From: Bradysia coprophila
Taxonomy: Eukaryota; Arthropoda; Insecta; Diptera; Sciaridae
Length of the DNA stretch: 64,000 nucleotides
Reading direction: 5' to 3'
NCBI RefSeq assembly: GCF_014529535.1
Contig: NW_023503376.1
Location: forward strand, 4,431,608-4,495,607
Shown here: positions 12,040 through 23,115 of the stretch, piece by piece
Layout: each line of letters opens with the position of its first letter
Position numbering within the stretch: position 1 is the first letter of the stretch
Made by a program: the position numbers and the translations under genes
The notes under the pieces: model-generated
Database searches by the model: none
Seen by the model: the letters and a program-made list of their open reading frames with translations, nothing else
Told to the model about the DNA's origin: nothing

Positions 12040-12500
12040 CTTTGGTGTCGAAGATGTGTTCGTGTACTTGCGTTGCTGTGGCGATAGACGGTTTCCGGAA
12101 TTACAGCCGAGAGGTATGTTGGGAATCGACAGGACTTTTTGGTATTCTCTAGAAAAGCGTGTTGCCTTCTTACTTCTGGTGGTGCTTTATCACAGAGAGC
12201 GTAGAGCCATGGCAGAGGTTTGGATCCGACCGTACCAGTTACGATTCAATGGCTTTGTTGAGTTGTGTGTCTACTTTTTGTGTGTGTGCGCTGTTTATCC
12301 ACGAGGAGCAGCAGTATTCATCGTATTCATTGTTTGTTGGCACGATGCGGATACACCCCAAGTGGTGCCGGTTAATTTGTTCAGCAAGTTTTTTCTTGTG
12401 CTGATTTTCTTCTTGTTTCAAAGTTAGCGAACGGTCGAGCGTGACTCCCAAATAGGCTGGATTGAATTCATGTTTTAGACACGAGACGTTGAACCAGATT
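12040..12500 (-). pseudogene. Jockey-type LINE reverse transcriptase fragment
   Basis: On the minus strand from about 12,480 the sequence reads YLGVTLDRSLTLKQ, then WINSAHTQKVDTQLNKAI, both hallmarks of the region just after the RT domain in Jockey-group retrotransposons. Stop codons and indels interrupt it, and the homology can be followed weakly to about 12,050. Only the RT thumb region remains. The opposing plus-strand ORF at 12,056-12,427 is an antisense shadow. Confidence 0.7.
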
Positions 12501-12904
12501 CTTAGCTCTAAGGAGTAGGGTGGGTCGTATTTTCATTTTGTTTTTATTTTAAAAGGCCTGGCCCCAGGCTGTACTCAGAATTAACCAAGGAATCCGAAAC
12601 AGCAAAAAAAAAAATTTTTTTAATTAATTTTTTCCTTGCCTCTAGACTGATTTTTGATTTTTGGGGTAGCATGAAATTGCACACAATGTTGACAGATATC
12701 TCGGGCAGTTGGGAACAGAAGACATTGCTGCTAACTGTAGTGAATAGCTGAGGAGTCCAGCTATGAAATACCATAAGAAAGTTGTTGACCTTCGCCTTCA
12801 CTCTGTCAGTGTTCCCGACTAAGACTTTTCGACCAAAAATTTCAACTTTATTTGCAAATTTATTTGCGCGGCGCAAAATCTTATTTCGACATGAATTACA
12901 CAAA

Positions 12905-13070
12905 TCAGCTTCCAATAGCATTCGTATAAACTAATTCCACTCCAGTGCCAACAGCCTTCGTATAGACTATTGGCACCCAAGTGCCAATAGCCTTCGTATA
13001 AACTATTGGCACCCAAGTGCCAATAGCATTCTTATAGACTATTCGCACCCAAGTGCCAATAGCACGCGCC
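12905..13070. repeat. Tandem ~45-bp palindromic repeat
   Basis: Four to five units of the form GTGCCAATAGCCTTCGTATA ... ACTATTGGCAC. Each unit is itself partly palindromic (GTGCCAATAG / CTATTGGCAC). Confidence 0.85.
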
Positions 13071-13325
13071 TTCAAAGTAAAACGTTGTAGGTGATACGCT
13101 CGTCATTTATATGAGTTTGACTGATTTCGACTCGCAAGACAAAATAGCTTTTGATTGGTGAGACGTGAGATATGGGAATACAAAATCACCACTTCATCAG
13201 GACCAACTAAAATTCAAGAAAAACAAACAATTTTCTTCTAAAACCTCTTCATTTTCTATTAAATAAAATTTCATTTAGCGTCACAACGAGCGCTGTAATT
13301 TTCAGTTTTGTTTCGTTTCTGCACA

Positions 13326-15513
13326 TTACAAGAATTGCGGTACAGGTCTTCCGGCTGGACGTGATAGTTCAATGAAATAGCACAATTTCAGCAGGACAGC
13401 TTCCGAAGATGGTCGTCCCAGAAGACATAGTCCGAATGGCAAGCCTGCTTTATATGTTGAAACAGGCACCTGCAAGCGATTTTAAATCAAAATCCAAAGT
13501 CCAGTTGAAATGCTAGCCGGATACTTACTGTTATGGTTGGATAGCCAGCAGCGGCTCCGTGCGAATACAGAAGTGGAGTGCTGTTCATATGGCACGGTGT
13601 AGCCAACGCATCGACACCAGTGTTATTAAAAATTGAATCCAAGTATTGTTTTGCATCTCGTTGATAGTCGTGCAGGAAAGACTCATACGTTTTGTTTTGC
13701 AGGCCGTTTGTTGCATTCGAATAAAGTAGGGTGTCCTGATCGTATCCTTCGACTGGTGGATTCAAATCGTTGAATTTTATAACATCCTCCAACGAGTAAA
13801 CCGTCCTGTTTCTATCGGCTGCCTTATGCTCAACATCCTCGGTCAGATACTTATTTAGGGAATGTTTGAATTCATGTCGAAAGACAATTGTCGCTGCAGA
13901 TAGATGGAAGAGAGGTGAATTTCACATTCACTTTGAATCGAACCGATTCTCAAATTACATTTTAGTCGATCGATTGGCTTAAATGGGAACGTGACCGGAT
14001 CCATCACAACAGCCTTGCCAGTTTCATTTAAATCGTTTAGACATTTTTCAAGGACAGGAATTATGGGAGCCACGTTAGTGTCGTTTTTGTTCCAGAACGG
14101 TTCCCTGAGAACTCCAATTTTGAATACCTGTAATCGAGATTCGTACGTCAGCTGAAAACCAGGACCCTTCTTTCGGAACAGAATTTAATTTACCCGATCT
14201 TGGAGACAAGAAGAAATGTTCAAATTGCATCCCTTCAGGTCAATGTCAGAAATAACTCCCATTAAAATGCTCGCGTCTTGTACCGTACGAACCATTGGGC
14301 CAACCTACATGGAAATGGATTCAGTCAAACCAACAACTGTGTCGCATAAAAAGAACAAACCGACCACGTCGTTCGAAAATGCCAACGCAATAACACCTGT
14401 AGTTGAGACTGCGCCTAGCGTTGGTTTTAGGCCGACAATTGCGCTTCTAGTCGATGGTGCAATTATCGAACCATCTGTTTCAGTACCAAGAGATAGGGTG
14501 GCCAAGTTGGCTGATACTGACACCGCTGAGCCACTGCTTGAGCCAGAGGGATTTTGCCTTAAAACGTATGCGTTGACAGTTTGCCCTCGACGACCATTCC
14601 ATCCGCTTGGAATATTACCCCTGAAGCTGTATTCGTAGACAGAACAGCGCATGTTAGCATCAATAGTCAAATATCTCACATCCACATACTTAGCCCATTC
14701 GGAGAGGCTAGCCTTGCCCAATATTATGGCACCAGCTCTCCTAAGTCTTGTAACTACTTCAGCGTCACGTAATGGTTTCAAATGTTCTAGTGCTAATGCG
14801 CCTGCTGTAGTTTGCATTCTATCTGCCGTTCCAATGTTATCCTTCAGAAGAATTGGAATTCCATGAATCGGACTCTTATTTGAGCTGAAAAGAAGCATCA
14901 GAGTGTGAACATGAACATGTCGCACACCCATTAATTAAACTGCACACAATACCGCGTGGATCGTTCTTCATCGGCCTTTCGAGCCAACGCAGCCGCTTCT
15001 GGGTTTACTTCAATGACCGATCGAAGATGAATGTTCATTTCGTTGATTCGGGTAAGGTAGCATTTTGTCAACTCAAATGATGACAATGTACCCATGCTAA
15101 AATGTTCGTTGATTTGACCGACCGTCAGTTCACGGATGTCTATCCCATGTGATCCACAATTCGAATGTAATTTGTCCAAATCAACCAGATAATCACTGGT
15201 CTGCTTATCGACAGGACAGTGTCTGTCGTTGAAAGAAAATTATTTTTGATTTCTAACCCCAAAAACTGAGGAGCATTTCCATTCCGACCAAACTTACTCT
15301 GGCACTTCAGCATTTACATCTTCTGTTGAATCGTCACTTGCGAGACAATTGCTTGTGATTACATCCACACAATCCTCCTTCTAAATAAATATTTCAAGAA
15401 TAGAAGTCGATCTTCAAAAGATTTTTTCAGAAATTTACTTTAACATCCGTTAGCTCCTTTTCTTCAACACAATGCGCCAACGTTATCAGTAAAGCAATCA
15501 GCCAAAATTTCAT
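13326..15513 (-). CDS. Secreted amidase-signature hydrolase (557 aa, 9 exons)
   Basis: Exons (transcript order) 15513-15439, 15380-15298, 15222-14953, 14884-14690, 14626-14365, 14304-14194, 14127-13959, 13893-13529 and 13469-13326 join in frame to 557 codons plus TAA. All introns are short GT-AG. The start MKFWLIALLITLAHC is a clear signal peptide, so the enzyme should be secreted or lysosomal. The amidase-signature triad is present: Lys157 in PILLKDN, Ser237 in PSGSSSGSA and nucleophile Ser261 in GTETDGSI. The family hydrolyses amide bonds through this Ser-Ser-Lys triad. The GSSSGSA/TETDGS wording is closer to microbial and fungal amidases (the 'putative amidase C869.01' type) than to animal FAAH, which has GGSSGG and GTDIGGS. 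The substrate is unknown. The least certain join is 14365/14304, where the donor is GTCGGT. Length is normal and no disabling change is seen. Confidence 0.9.
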
Positions 15514-15559
15514 GATTTCGCAAATTTTAAAACAATAATACAAAAAAACACACCCGCCA

Positions 15560-16784
15560 CAGGTTAAAATACGACAAAATGTCTGATGATAAGATTGATG
15601 GTAAAACTACAACAGAAAACAGTGAATACTAATCTCTGTTGATGTAAAAATGTAAAAATATCGAAAATATCGGGACAGGCACTGAGCGTCAAGGATGCTC
15701 TTGTTCAAAATAATCTGGTGAGGATGCACTGAAAAAAGTGATACACATTCATTGCACACTCAAAAAAGAGAAGAGAACGTCGAACGGTTTACTGGTATTC
15801 AAATCATTTTTTCATCTCTGTCCTGTATTGTTCGAGGGTGCTGTGTAGCTCACTTTGGTCATTAAGTGTGCAACTCTTGCGCGCCAAGTGCGACTCTCTC
15901 AGCGACTTTCTCTCACAGCATGATCAAAGTTATTTCATCCAACTAGGGTTTCCAAAATCACACGAATGGAAGAACTGAAGAATTTTTTCTTCGATTATAC
16001 AAGATAAGTAATGTAAATTTCTACTAATTTGACAAATCTCCACTTTGAACTTAAATTTCTACGTGATTTGATTGAATGAATCGGGAGTTGTACCATGTAT
16101 ACAAATAACATAGCCTATGATCATAGCACTGAACAAAGCACTAGAACAGAGCAAGGATCTGAAAGAACCAGGTTAAGACACCCACGAAGACGGGTGACAC
16201 CGAAATCGATAAACGCACTCAGTACAGACTGTGCGTTTCCCTTATACTTCATGTGTCCCACACATCTAACCCACAAAACCAAGGTTCTGAAAGAACAGGT
16301 TAAGACACTTTCGAGTTGATCACGAAGGCTGTGTGATCATAATTATCCTGTAGCGCCAACTTAGGTTTGGAAAACTTAAGTAAGAACTTAAGACGATTTC
16401 AACTTAAGAAAAAAAAAATGTTTTCAAGTCAACATTAAATTTTTGGGAAGTAGTGCTCAAATCCACAATCTATTATCAGGTACAATTAATTTTTAATGGC
16501 ACAAAATTTACCAAAAGTGTCTAATTAACATTGGCTCCTCGCTTGACTCCAATTTTCTCTCAAATTATTTTATATTTGCAAGCTTTCTATTCAACTCGAA
16601 AAATTTATCAATGAAAAGTTATCAAGGAGAAAGGTGAACAGTAATCGTGTAAATTTGGTTGAGGCGAAGTCAAAGTCAAAAAACAAACGAAAACGAGACC
16701 CTTCATTTTTATCCCTTGTTATGTGATGGATTTCAAGGTTCTGAACCTTGACGGATTTTACGATGAGGCGACATAACTACACGG
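15560..16784. other. Intergenic, dispersed repeat fragments
   Basis: No gene is identified. AAGGTTCTGAAAGAACAGG at about 16,282 and GGATCTGAAAGAACCAGG at about 16,155 flank a short segment. Relatives occur near 43,135 and, inverted, near 44,342. A partial copy of the GAGGCGAAG/TTTTTATCCC repeat lies at about 16,655-16,750. The frame at 16,095-16,319 has no recognisable features. Confidence 0.4.
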
Positions 16785-16789
16785 TCAAT

Positions 16790-18266
16790 ATCGTCAGGAA
16801 CGATATTATCGTTTTTTAGACGATAGTATCGTCCAAAAAACGATACTATCGTCTAAAAAACGATATTATCGTCCAAAAAAATTTCATCCAGGACGATAAT
16901 ATCGTCTAAAATTATAAATTTTAAAATATTTTCAGGACGATATTATCGTTTTAAAAAAACGATAATATCGTTTTTAAACGATAATATCGTTTTTTTGGAC
17001 GATACTATCGTTTTTTTGATGATACTATCGTCTAAAAAACGATATTATCGTTCAAAAAACGATAATATCGTTTTTTTGACGATAATATCGTCCTGGATGA
17101 AAATATCCGCTGGACGATATTATCGTTATTTTCTTTTTCTGAACAAATTTATCGTTATTTTGGACGATATTATCGTCCTGGGCGATAATTTTTGGGACGA
17201 TAATATCGTTCTGGACGATAGTATCGTTCAGAACGATAATATCGTTTTTAATTAATTTATTTTTTCAAATTTGAGATGATAATATCGTCCAGGACGATAA
17301 TATCGTTTTTAATTTATTTAAAATAAAAATTCTAGACGATAATATCGTCCTGGGCGATATTATCGTTCTGGATGGTTGTTGAAGACGAAACACAAAATCT
17401 TGTAGATAAACACCTTTTTATAGACGGCAAATATATATTAAAAATTGGTTCATTTGGTTCCGTAAATTTAAATTTTATATAGAAAAATTACACAGACTAA
17501 TTATGAGACGATGCGAGAAAAAAAAATTAACTCCTAAGTTCCGACACCGTTCCGGCGCCCGGCTCGCATTGCGGCCATCCGCTTCGCTCCGGGGCAATGG
17601 GCCGGATCGCTCGGCGTGTTAAAACGCTTTTTATGTACAATCAAAGTTGGTATTCATTTCGTAAAAAGATGAATTATTTAGGGACGAACTAAACGCCTTT
17701 TTTAAACACTGATGTGTAGGTGATTTCCTCTGACAATTATTTTTCGATATTTTGGAAGATAATTCGGTTCCTGCTGCACCTCTGAGTAAAATTGAGTCCT
17801 GGACAATATTAAGAAAACGGTAATATCGCCCAGGACGATATTATCGTTTTGGACGATATTATCGTTTTGGACGATATTATCGTACAGAAAACGAAAATAT
17901 CCATTAGATTTTCTAGAACGGTAATATCGTCCAGAAAACGATAATATCGTTTTTTGAACGATAATATCGACAAGAAAACGATACTATCGTCCAGACAATA
18001 TTTTAGAATTTTTCAATTTAGACGATATTATCGTCCTGTATGAAAATTTTTTGGGCGATAATATCGTTTTTTTGGACGATAGTATCGTCTAAAAAACGAT
18101 AATATCGATTTTGAGACGATACTATCGTCCAAAAAATGATATTATCGTTTTTTTGGACGATACTATCGTCTAAAAACGATATTATCGTTTTTTAGACGAT
18201 AGTATCGTTTTTCAGACGATAGTATCGTCCAAAAAAACGATAATATCGTTCCTGACGATATTGACG
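16790..18266. mobile_element. Foldback element made of ACGATANTATCGT palindromes
   Basis: The left tip CACGGTCAATATCGTCAGGA (from 16,790) is the inverse of TCCTGACGATATTGACGGTG ending at about 18,267, differing only at one central base. Inside, both arms consist of dozens of 13-bp palindromes ACGATANTATCGT separated by 4-8 bases, mostly A- or T-runs. A non-palindromic centre (about 17,380-17,800) includes a GC-rich patch at 17,545-17,620. I see no target-site duplication and no ORF. The structure recalls Drosophila FB-type foldback elements, but the palindrome array is unlike any family I can name. Confidence 0.8.
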
Positions 18267-18580
18267 GTGTGGAAATGTCCCGCCACCGGATTTTACATGC
18301 TGCATGAGTCAAAAGGGTTCCCATTTTTCAATTTTGAAAAAGAGGACATTTCGGCATCAAAAAAGAGGACAAAAAGAGGACGCCTTGACATTCAAAAAAG
18401 AGGACGAAAAGTGAATTTCTGACACGGAATTACAGTAACTGTACATGCTCGTTGTGCTGTAATTTACACCAGTTCATGCTAAAAACAAAAAATTCTGTGT
18501 ACAATTTGCATTGAAATCTTCCTGATATTCTTTTGGATCCCTTCTCAGTGATAACATCCACTCCATATTACCTGAATACA
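17851..18580 (+). repeat. 730-bp direct repeat, left copy
   Basis: Matches 22,086-22,815 with a constant offset of 4,235 bp and no difference in the stretches I compared. It contains the right arm of the foldback element, then a segment with GAGGAC-rich purine repeats, and ends 20 codons inside the open frame of retrotransposon ORF1. Confidence 0.9.
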
Positions 18581-18882
18581 TCAGAGACTCCATTGGTGTT
18601 GCATCGGCTGATGTTGATGTTCGTAAATTGGTGAAAAAAGGTCGTGATATAACCGAATATAGATTTGTATCCTTCCGTATTGGATGTTCATCGGTCGACT
18701 TCAATAAGCTGATGAATCCGATGTACTGGCCGTCAAATAGTCGCATTCGTGAATTCGATTTCGATGGAGGTTCGTCCGCATTTGTCAAATTCAACAAAGC
18801 ATCAAATCCGACTGTATCGAGTAACGCATCAGACCAGTCAAAAAACTTGGAAACGCCCAGCAATGCAGAGATGGAAGAATGA
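18518..18882 (+). CDS. Non-LTR retrotransposon ORF1, C-terminal part
   Basis: Open from just after a TGA at 18,515-18,517 to TGA at 18,880-18,882, about 120 codons. The region KGRDITEYRFVSFRIG followed by NPMYWPSNSRIREF resembles the conserved C-terminal part of ORF1 (gag-like) proteins in CR1/Jockey-group LINEs. The amino-terminal part is missing or interrupted upstream, so this is a truncated ORF1. Its stop overlaps the ORF2 start (ATGA), which suggests translation of ORF2 by termination-reinitiation in the intact element. Confidence 0.65.
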
Positions 18883-21800
18883 TAAGCAACGTTGAAAGTA
18901 GAGCGAAAGTGACCCGTCAAGCAAAGATAACGTCATTTTTTTCGTCAAAAGTTGGTGCGTCAAGTGAAGTGTCTGGTAGGGTTAGTGGTGATGTGGTCAT
19001 ACGGCGAACGACTAGTGAAAGTGAAAATTTTGTGAACTTAGACTATTTTCCGTTGTATTATCAAAATGTGCGAAGTATTCCAGCGAGAACTGATCTACGA
19101 AGTAGGATTAAATATTCGCTGTATAAAGGCCTATGCTTCACTGAAACGCGTTTGCACGGTGACTTAGACAATGAGTGTTATTTTCCGCAAAACTTTAATG
19201 TGTATAGACGAGACAGAGATACTTTCGGTGGAGGAGTGGCGATTTTAGTGCATGAACAATATAAGAGTTACAGAATCGAGAGTATTGGTGATACAGTCTG
19301 CGAATGTGTATGTGTAAAAGTTCAGCTTAGGCCATGTCCGCTTGTGATATATTTAGCGTATGTGAACGATTCCACGAGGTTGGATATTTTGCTTAAACAT
19401 TACGAACTTGTGCGTCGGGTCGTGGCGATGGAAAGTGATTGTAGAGTAATGGTGATAGGAGATTTTAATCTGCATGACGTCGTATGGAACTGGGATGATT
19501 CTGATACGTTTTTGCTACCGCAGGATATGGCATCACACACCGATTCAGTGTATTTTCATGCAGCTTCAGAATTTCTTAGGAAAATGCATGATCTGTCGTT
19601 GTTTCAGTTGTCGGATCTGAAGAACATTTCACAGAACGTGCTAGATCTAGTGTTTGTAAATGGTACCGGTGATCTACATGTGTGCAAGGCTCCAGTTGCA
19701 ATTACGTTGAATACTGAAGTAGATCCTTTTCATGTACCGATCGAGTTGGCATTTGAAAGTTATCCAGAAACAAACGTCCACGTCTTAGATGACTTCATTG
19801 AAGTTTTTTCGTACAAGTTAGCGAACTATGAAAATATAATACGGCAACTGGGGGCAATAAATTTCGCAGCACTTTTTGATCGGATGGACGTTGATGAGGC
19901 TTTTGACTATTTCTATGAATTGTTGAATCGAGTGATCGTTGAAAATGTACCAAAGATCCGTATTAGGCGGAACAAAAACAGACCGAAGTGGTGGACTCGG
20001 GAGTGGCAGCAGAAAAAGAATAAGAAAAAGAAAATGTACAAACAGAAACCGAAGGATATCTTGACATTAGACTATGCAAAGGCCGTAAGAGAATTCAACG
20101 AGTTGAACGAAAGGCTGAACAAAGAATATATCGATCAAGTCCAACAAAATATTGTGGAAAATCCGTCGGAGTTTTGGTCATACGCCAAGTCGAAACGAAA
20201 ATGTGCAACATACCCGTGTGAAATGATGTTTGGTGAAAGAAAGTCTGAAAATCCCCAGGAAGTTGCAGATATATTTGCCGATTATTTTGAAGGACTGTAT
20301 ACGAAGGACGAAGAACCGCTAGTTTTTGATGAGGAGTATGGTGTAGAAGCTGACGATACATGGGAAGTGGAACTGACAATGGGTGATATTGAAAATGCGA
20401 TTGAAAAATTAGATCCCAAAAGTACCAGTGGTCCCGATGATATTGCACCGTTATTTGTAAAAAAATGTATGGACGCGTTAGTGTGGCCGCTTTGGATTTT
20501 GCACCAAAAGTCGATGGAACTGGGAAAAATTCCTTCGAAGCTTAAGATTTCAAAAGTGGTTCCGGTTTACAAGAAAAAAGGCAGGAAGGATGATGTGAAA
20601 AACTACCGTATAACAGCAATCAGTTCAGTGGTGTTAAAAGTTTATGAGTACGCGATTCAGCTGAAGCTTTTGGATAGAATTAATCCGAACATTTCAAATG
20701 CGCAACACGGCTTCAGACCGAGACGTTCGGTAGAAACAAACTTGTTAAATCTCTCCATTGTGGCACACGAAGCATTATCAAGAAGGAAACAACTCGACAT
20801 CTTCTATGGTGACTTTAAAAATGCATTTGACAAACTTTGGCATCGAATCTTCATTAAAAAAATGAAATGGTTTGGCATTGGAAAAAGAACCGCCAGGTGG
20901 CTTTTTGAATTTCTTGTTGGCCGGCTGTTCTATGTTGTCATTGGTGATGTCAAATCTAGGACTTATACAGCAACTTCAGGGGTTCCTGCTGGAAGTATTC
21001 TTGGCCCAACATTGTTCTTGATTGGTGTTAATGACATTGTGGAGTGTGTGTCATTTGCACATCCACTTCTATTTGCGGATGACATAAAATTGTTAATGGA
21101 AGTTGGTTCGTCGGCTGATTCAAGACAACTCCAAGCTGACATTGACAACGTTTTGAGATGGAGCGAAAGGAACAGGCTTCCGTTTAACCTGGAGAAATGC
21201 GAAGTCATCACAATAGCACGAATCAACGATCCGCATTACGTTACGTACTTTATGGGGGATCATGTCGTTGAAAGAAAGCAGGAAGTTCGAGATCTTGGCA
21301 TCCCGGTCGATGTGAAGTTTACGCTTATCGCACACATGGAAAGAAGTATAACCAGAGCGAGACAGTCAATGGGTTTTATTAAGTCTGTATCAAAAGGACA
21401 GTTTGGCACAAGAGCATTGGTGGTGCTGTATAATGCATACGTAAGGTCAAAACTGGAATTTGCGTCAGTTATTTGGGACCCGTACCAACAGAACTACAGC
21501 AATGACATCGAGTCAGTCCAAAAACAGTTTGTTATGTATGCTTTGGGAGACACAAACCGCATTCCGCCGTACAGACTGGAACCATACGAAGAGCGATGTA
21601 AGAAAATTGGACTTGACAAATTATCTACACGCAGAAAGATCGCAAATGCTCTAATGGCCTACGACTTGTATAACAAAAGAATCAATGATGTGAATATTGA
21701 GGCGAGATTCATCAGAAGACAGCAGCATCGATCGTTCAGGAATGAGAGACCACTGGCTGAAGTTCTATACGAGAGGAATTATGGATATAATCAACCGATG

Positions 21801-21929
21801 GCAAAAATAATCAGACTAGTGAACAAGTATAGTGGTCTTATGGTGTTAAGTCGTAATGAATTTAAAGCGAAAGTGAAGGAAAAACTGAAGGAAGATGACG
21901 AGGTTGTAGATGACGAACTTTTAAGTTGA
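18879..21929 (+). CDS. Non-LTR retrotransposon ORF2: endonuclease-reverse transcriptase (1016 aa)
   Basis: An uninterrupted 1016-codon frame. Residues ~55-290 form an AP-type endonuclease (YYQNVRS, CFTETR, VIGDFN, and a DPFHVPI motif in place of the usual SDH). Residues ~500-780 form a reverse transcriptase, with the FRPRRSVETN block, GVPAGSILGP and the catalytic LLFADDIKLL near residue 733. A thumb/C-terminal region follows. The protein would make target-primed cDNA copies of its own RNA. The domain order and lack of RNase H fit the CR1/Jockey group; the exact clade needs a tree. The intact length and absence of stops suggest a young copy, although ORF1 is incomplete. The 3' untranslated region runs to AATAAA at 22,071-22,076 and stops abruptly where the second 730-bp repeat begins. 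Confidence 0.9.
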   Translation: MISNVESRAKVTRQAKITSFFSSKVGASSEVSGRVSGDVVIRRTTSESENFVNLDYFPLYYQNVRSIPARTDLRSRIKYSLYKGLCFTETRLHGDLDNECYFPQNFNVYRRDRDTFGGGVAILVHEQYKSYRIESIGDTVCECVCVKVQLRPCPLVIYLAYVNDSTRLDILLKHYELVRRVVAMESDCRVMVIGDFNLHDVVWNWDDSDTFLLPQDMASHTDSVYFHAASEFLRKMHDLSLFQLSDLKNISQNVLDLVFVNGTGDLHVCKAPVAITLNTEVDPFHVPIELAFESYPETNVHVLDDFIEVFSYKLANYENIIRQLGAINFAALFDRMDVDEAFDYFYELLNRVIVENVPKIRIRRNKNRPKWWTREWQQKKNKKKKMYKQKPKDILTLDYAKAVREFNELNERLNKEYIDQVQQNIVENPSEFWSYAKSKRKCATYPCEMMFGERKSENPQEVADIFADYFEGLYTKDEEPLVFDEEYGVEADDTWEVELTMGDIENAIEKLDPKSTSGPDDIAPLFVKKCMDALVWPLWILHQKSMELGKIPSKLKISKVVPVYKKKGRKDDVKNYRITAISSVVLKVYEYAIQLKLLDRINPNISNAQHGFRPRRSVETNLLNLSIVAHEALSRRKQLDIFYGDFKNAFDKLWHRIFIKKMKWFGIGKRTARWLFEFLVGRLFYVVIGDVKSRTYTATSGVPAGSILGPTLFLIGVNDIVECVSFAHPLLFADDIKLLMEVGSSADSRQLQADIDNVLRWSERNRLPFNLEKCEVITIARINDPHYVTYFMGDHVVERKQEVRDLGIPVDVKFTLIAHMERSITRARQSMGFIKSVSKGQFGTRALVVLYNAYVRSKLEFASVIWDPYQQNYSNDIESVQKQFVMYALGDTNRIPPYRLEPYEERCKKIGLDKLSTRRKIANALMAYDLYNKRINDVNIEARFIRRQQHRSFRNERPLAEVLYERNYGYNQPMAKIIRLVNKYSGLMVLSRNEFKAKVKEKLKEDDEVVDDELLS

Positions 21930-22085
21930 TTGGATTAATGTTTATGTGTTCACTTTGACTATAAGGACTGACTTCCCGAGTCGATGTTTTAATTTTTCAA
22001 AGTTTTGACTAGTAATTTAATGTTTGTAAAACTTGTAAAATTTGTATACAGCTGATATATTTCGGCGGTGAATAAACGAAATTGA

Positions 22086-22815
22086 GGACGATATTATCGT
22101 TTTGGACGATATTATCGTACAGAAAACGAAAATATCCATTAGATTTTCTAGAACGGTAATATCGTCCAGAAAACGATAATATCGTTTTTTGAACGATAAT
22201 ATCGACAAGAAAACGATACTATCGTCCAGACAATATTTTAGAATTTTTCAATTTAGACGATATTATCGTCCTGTATGAAAATTTTTTGGGCGATAATATC
22301 GTTTTTTTGGACGATAGTATCGTCTAAAAAACGATAATATCGATTTTGAGACGATACTATCGTCCAAAAAATGATATTATCGTTTTTTTGGACGATACTA
22401 TCGTCTAAAAACGATATTATCGTTTTTTAGACGATAGTATCGTTTTTCAGACGATAGTATCGTCCAAAAAAACGATAATATCGTTCCTGACGATATTGAC
22501 GGTGTGGAAATGTCCCGCCACCGGATTTTACATGCTGCATGAGTCAAAAGGGTTCCCATTTTTCAATTTTGAAAAAGAGGACATTTCGGCATCAAAAAAG
22601 AGGACAAAAAGAGGACGCCTTGACATTCAAAAAAGAGGACGAAAAGTGAATTTCTGACACGGAATTACAGTAACTGTACATGCTCGTTGTGCTGTAATTT
22701 ACACCAGTTCATGCTAAAAACAAAAAATTCTGTGTACAATTTGCATTGAAATCTTCCTGATATTCTTTTGGATCCCTTCTCAGTGATAACATCCACTCCA
22801 TATTACCTGAATACA
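22086..22815 (+). repeat. 730-bp direct repeat, right copy
   Basis: Second copy of 17,851-18,580. It begins 10 bp after AATAAA of the retrotransposon's 3' end and stops at GAATACA, within what would be ORF1. After that the sequence changes to unrelated DNA (GACTTCGTTGTAGCGG). Confidence 0.9.
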
Positions 22816-23115
22816 GACTTCGTTGTAGCGGAGCGGAGCGAGCGATTTTTTTTTTGGTGATGAAGATTTCGTTGTATTACCGTTCAGAGATTCTCTGACA
22901 GAGAAGATTATTAGTTAAATCTGCGCAGCGAAAATTTTTCGTTCTTTAGGTATGAGCTGCATCAAATTTACTTAAATAAGAAGAAGAGCTGAAAAAAGAG
23001 GACAAAGACGACATCTTCTTCAAAAAAGTGATGTTCTTAGAATTTTTGTAAAAAAGAAGAACGAGATGAAAAAAGAGGACATGTCCTCTAAAAAGAGGAC
23101 GAATGGGAACCCTAG
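22816..23115. other. Intergenic with purine-rich GAGGAC repeats
   Basis: GCGGAGCGGAGCGAGCG at 22,828 is another GCGAGCG-type core. AAAAGAGGAC motifs recur several times between 22,990 and 23,100 and also inside the 730-bp repeats (about 18,340-18,410), suggesting a shared older element. No gene is seen. Confidence 0.4.

Noticed and set aside
12056-12427. 123-codon plus-strand hydrophobic ORF
   Set aside because: Shadow of the minus-strand LINE RT fragment.
16995-17255. ORF inside the palindrome array
   Set aside because: The DDTIVF/DNIVFL repeats are simply the translated ACGATANTATCGT units.
18474-18920. 148-codon minus-strand ORF
   Set aside because: Antisense to the ORF1 tail of the retrotransposon, which has recognisable LINE protein features on the plus strand.
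17851-22815. LTR retrotransposon
   Set aside because: The enclosed protein has an AP endonuclease and LINE-type RT without protease, RNase H or integrase, and the 730-bp repeats lack usual LTR ends and contain ORF1 sequence; direct repeats alone are not enough.
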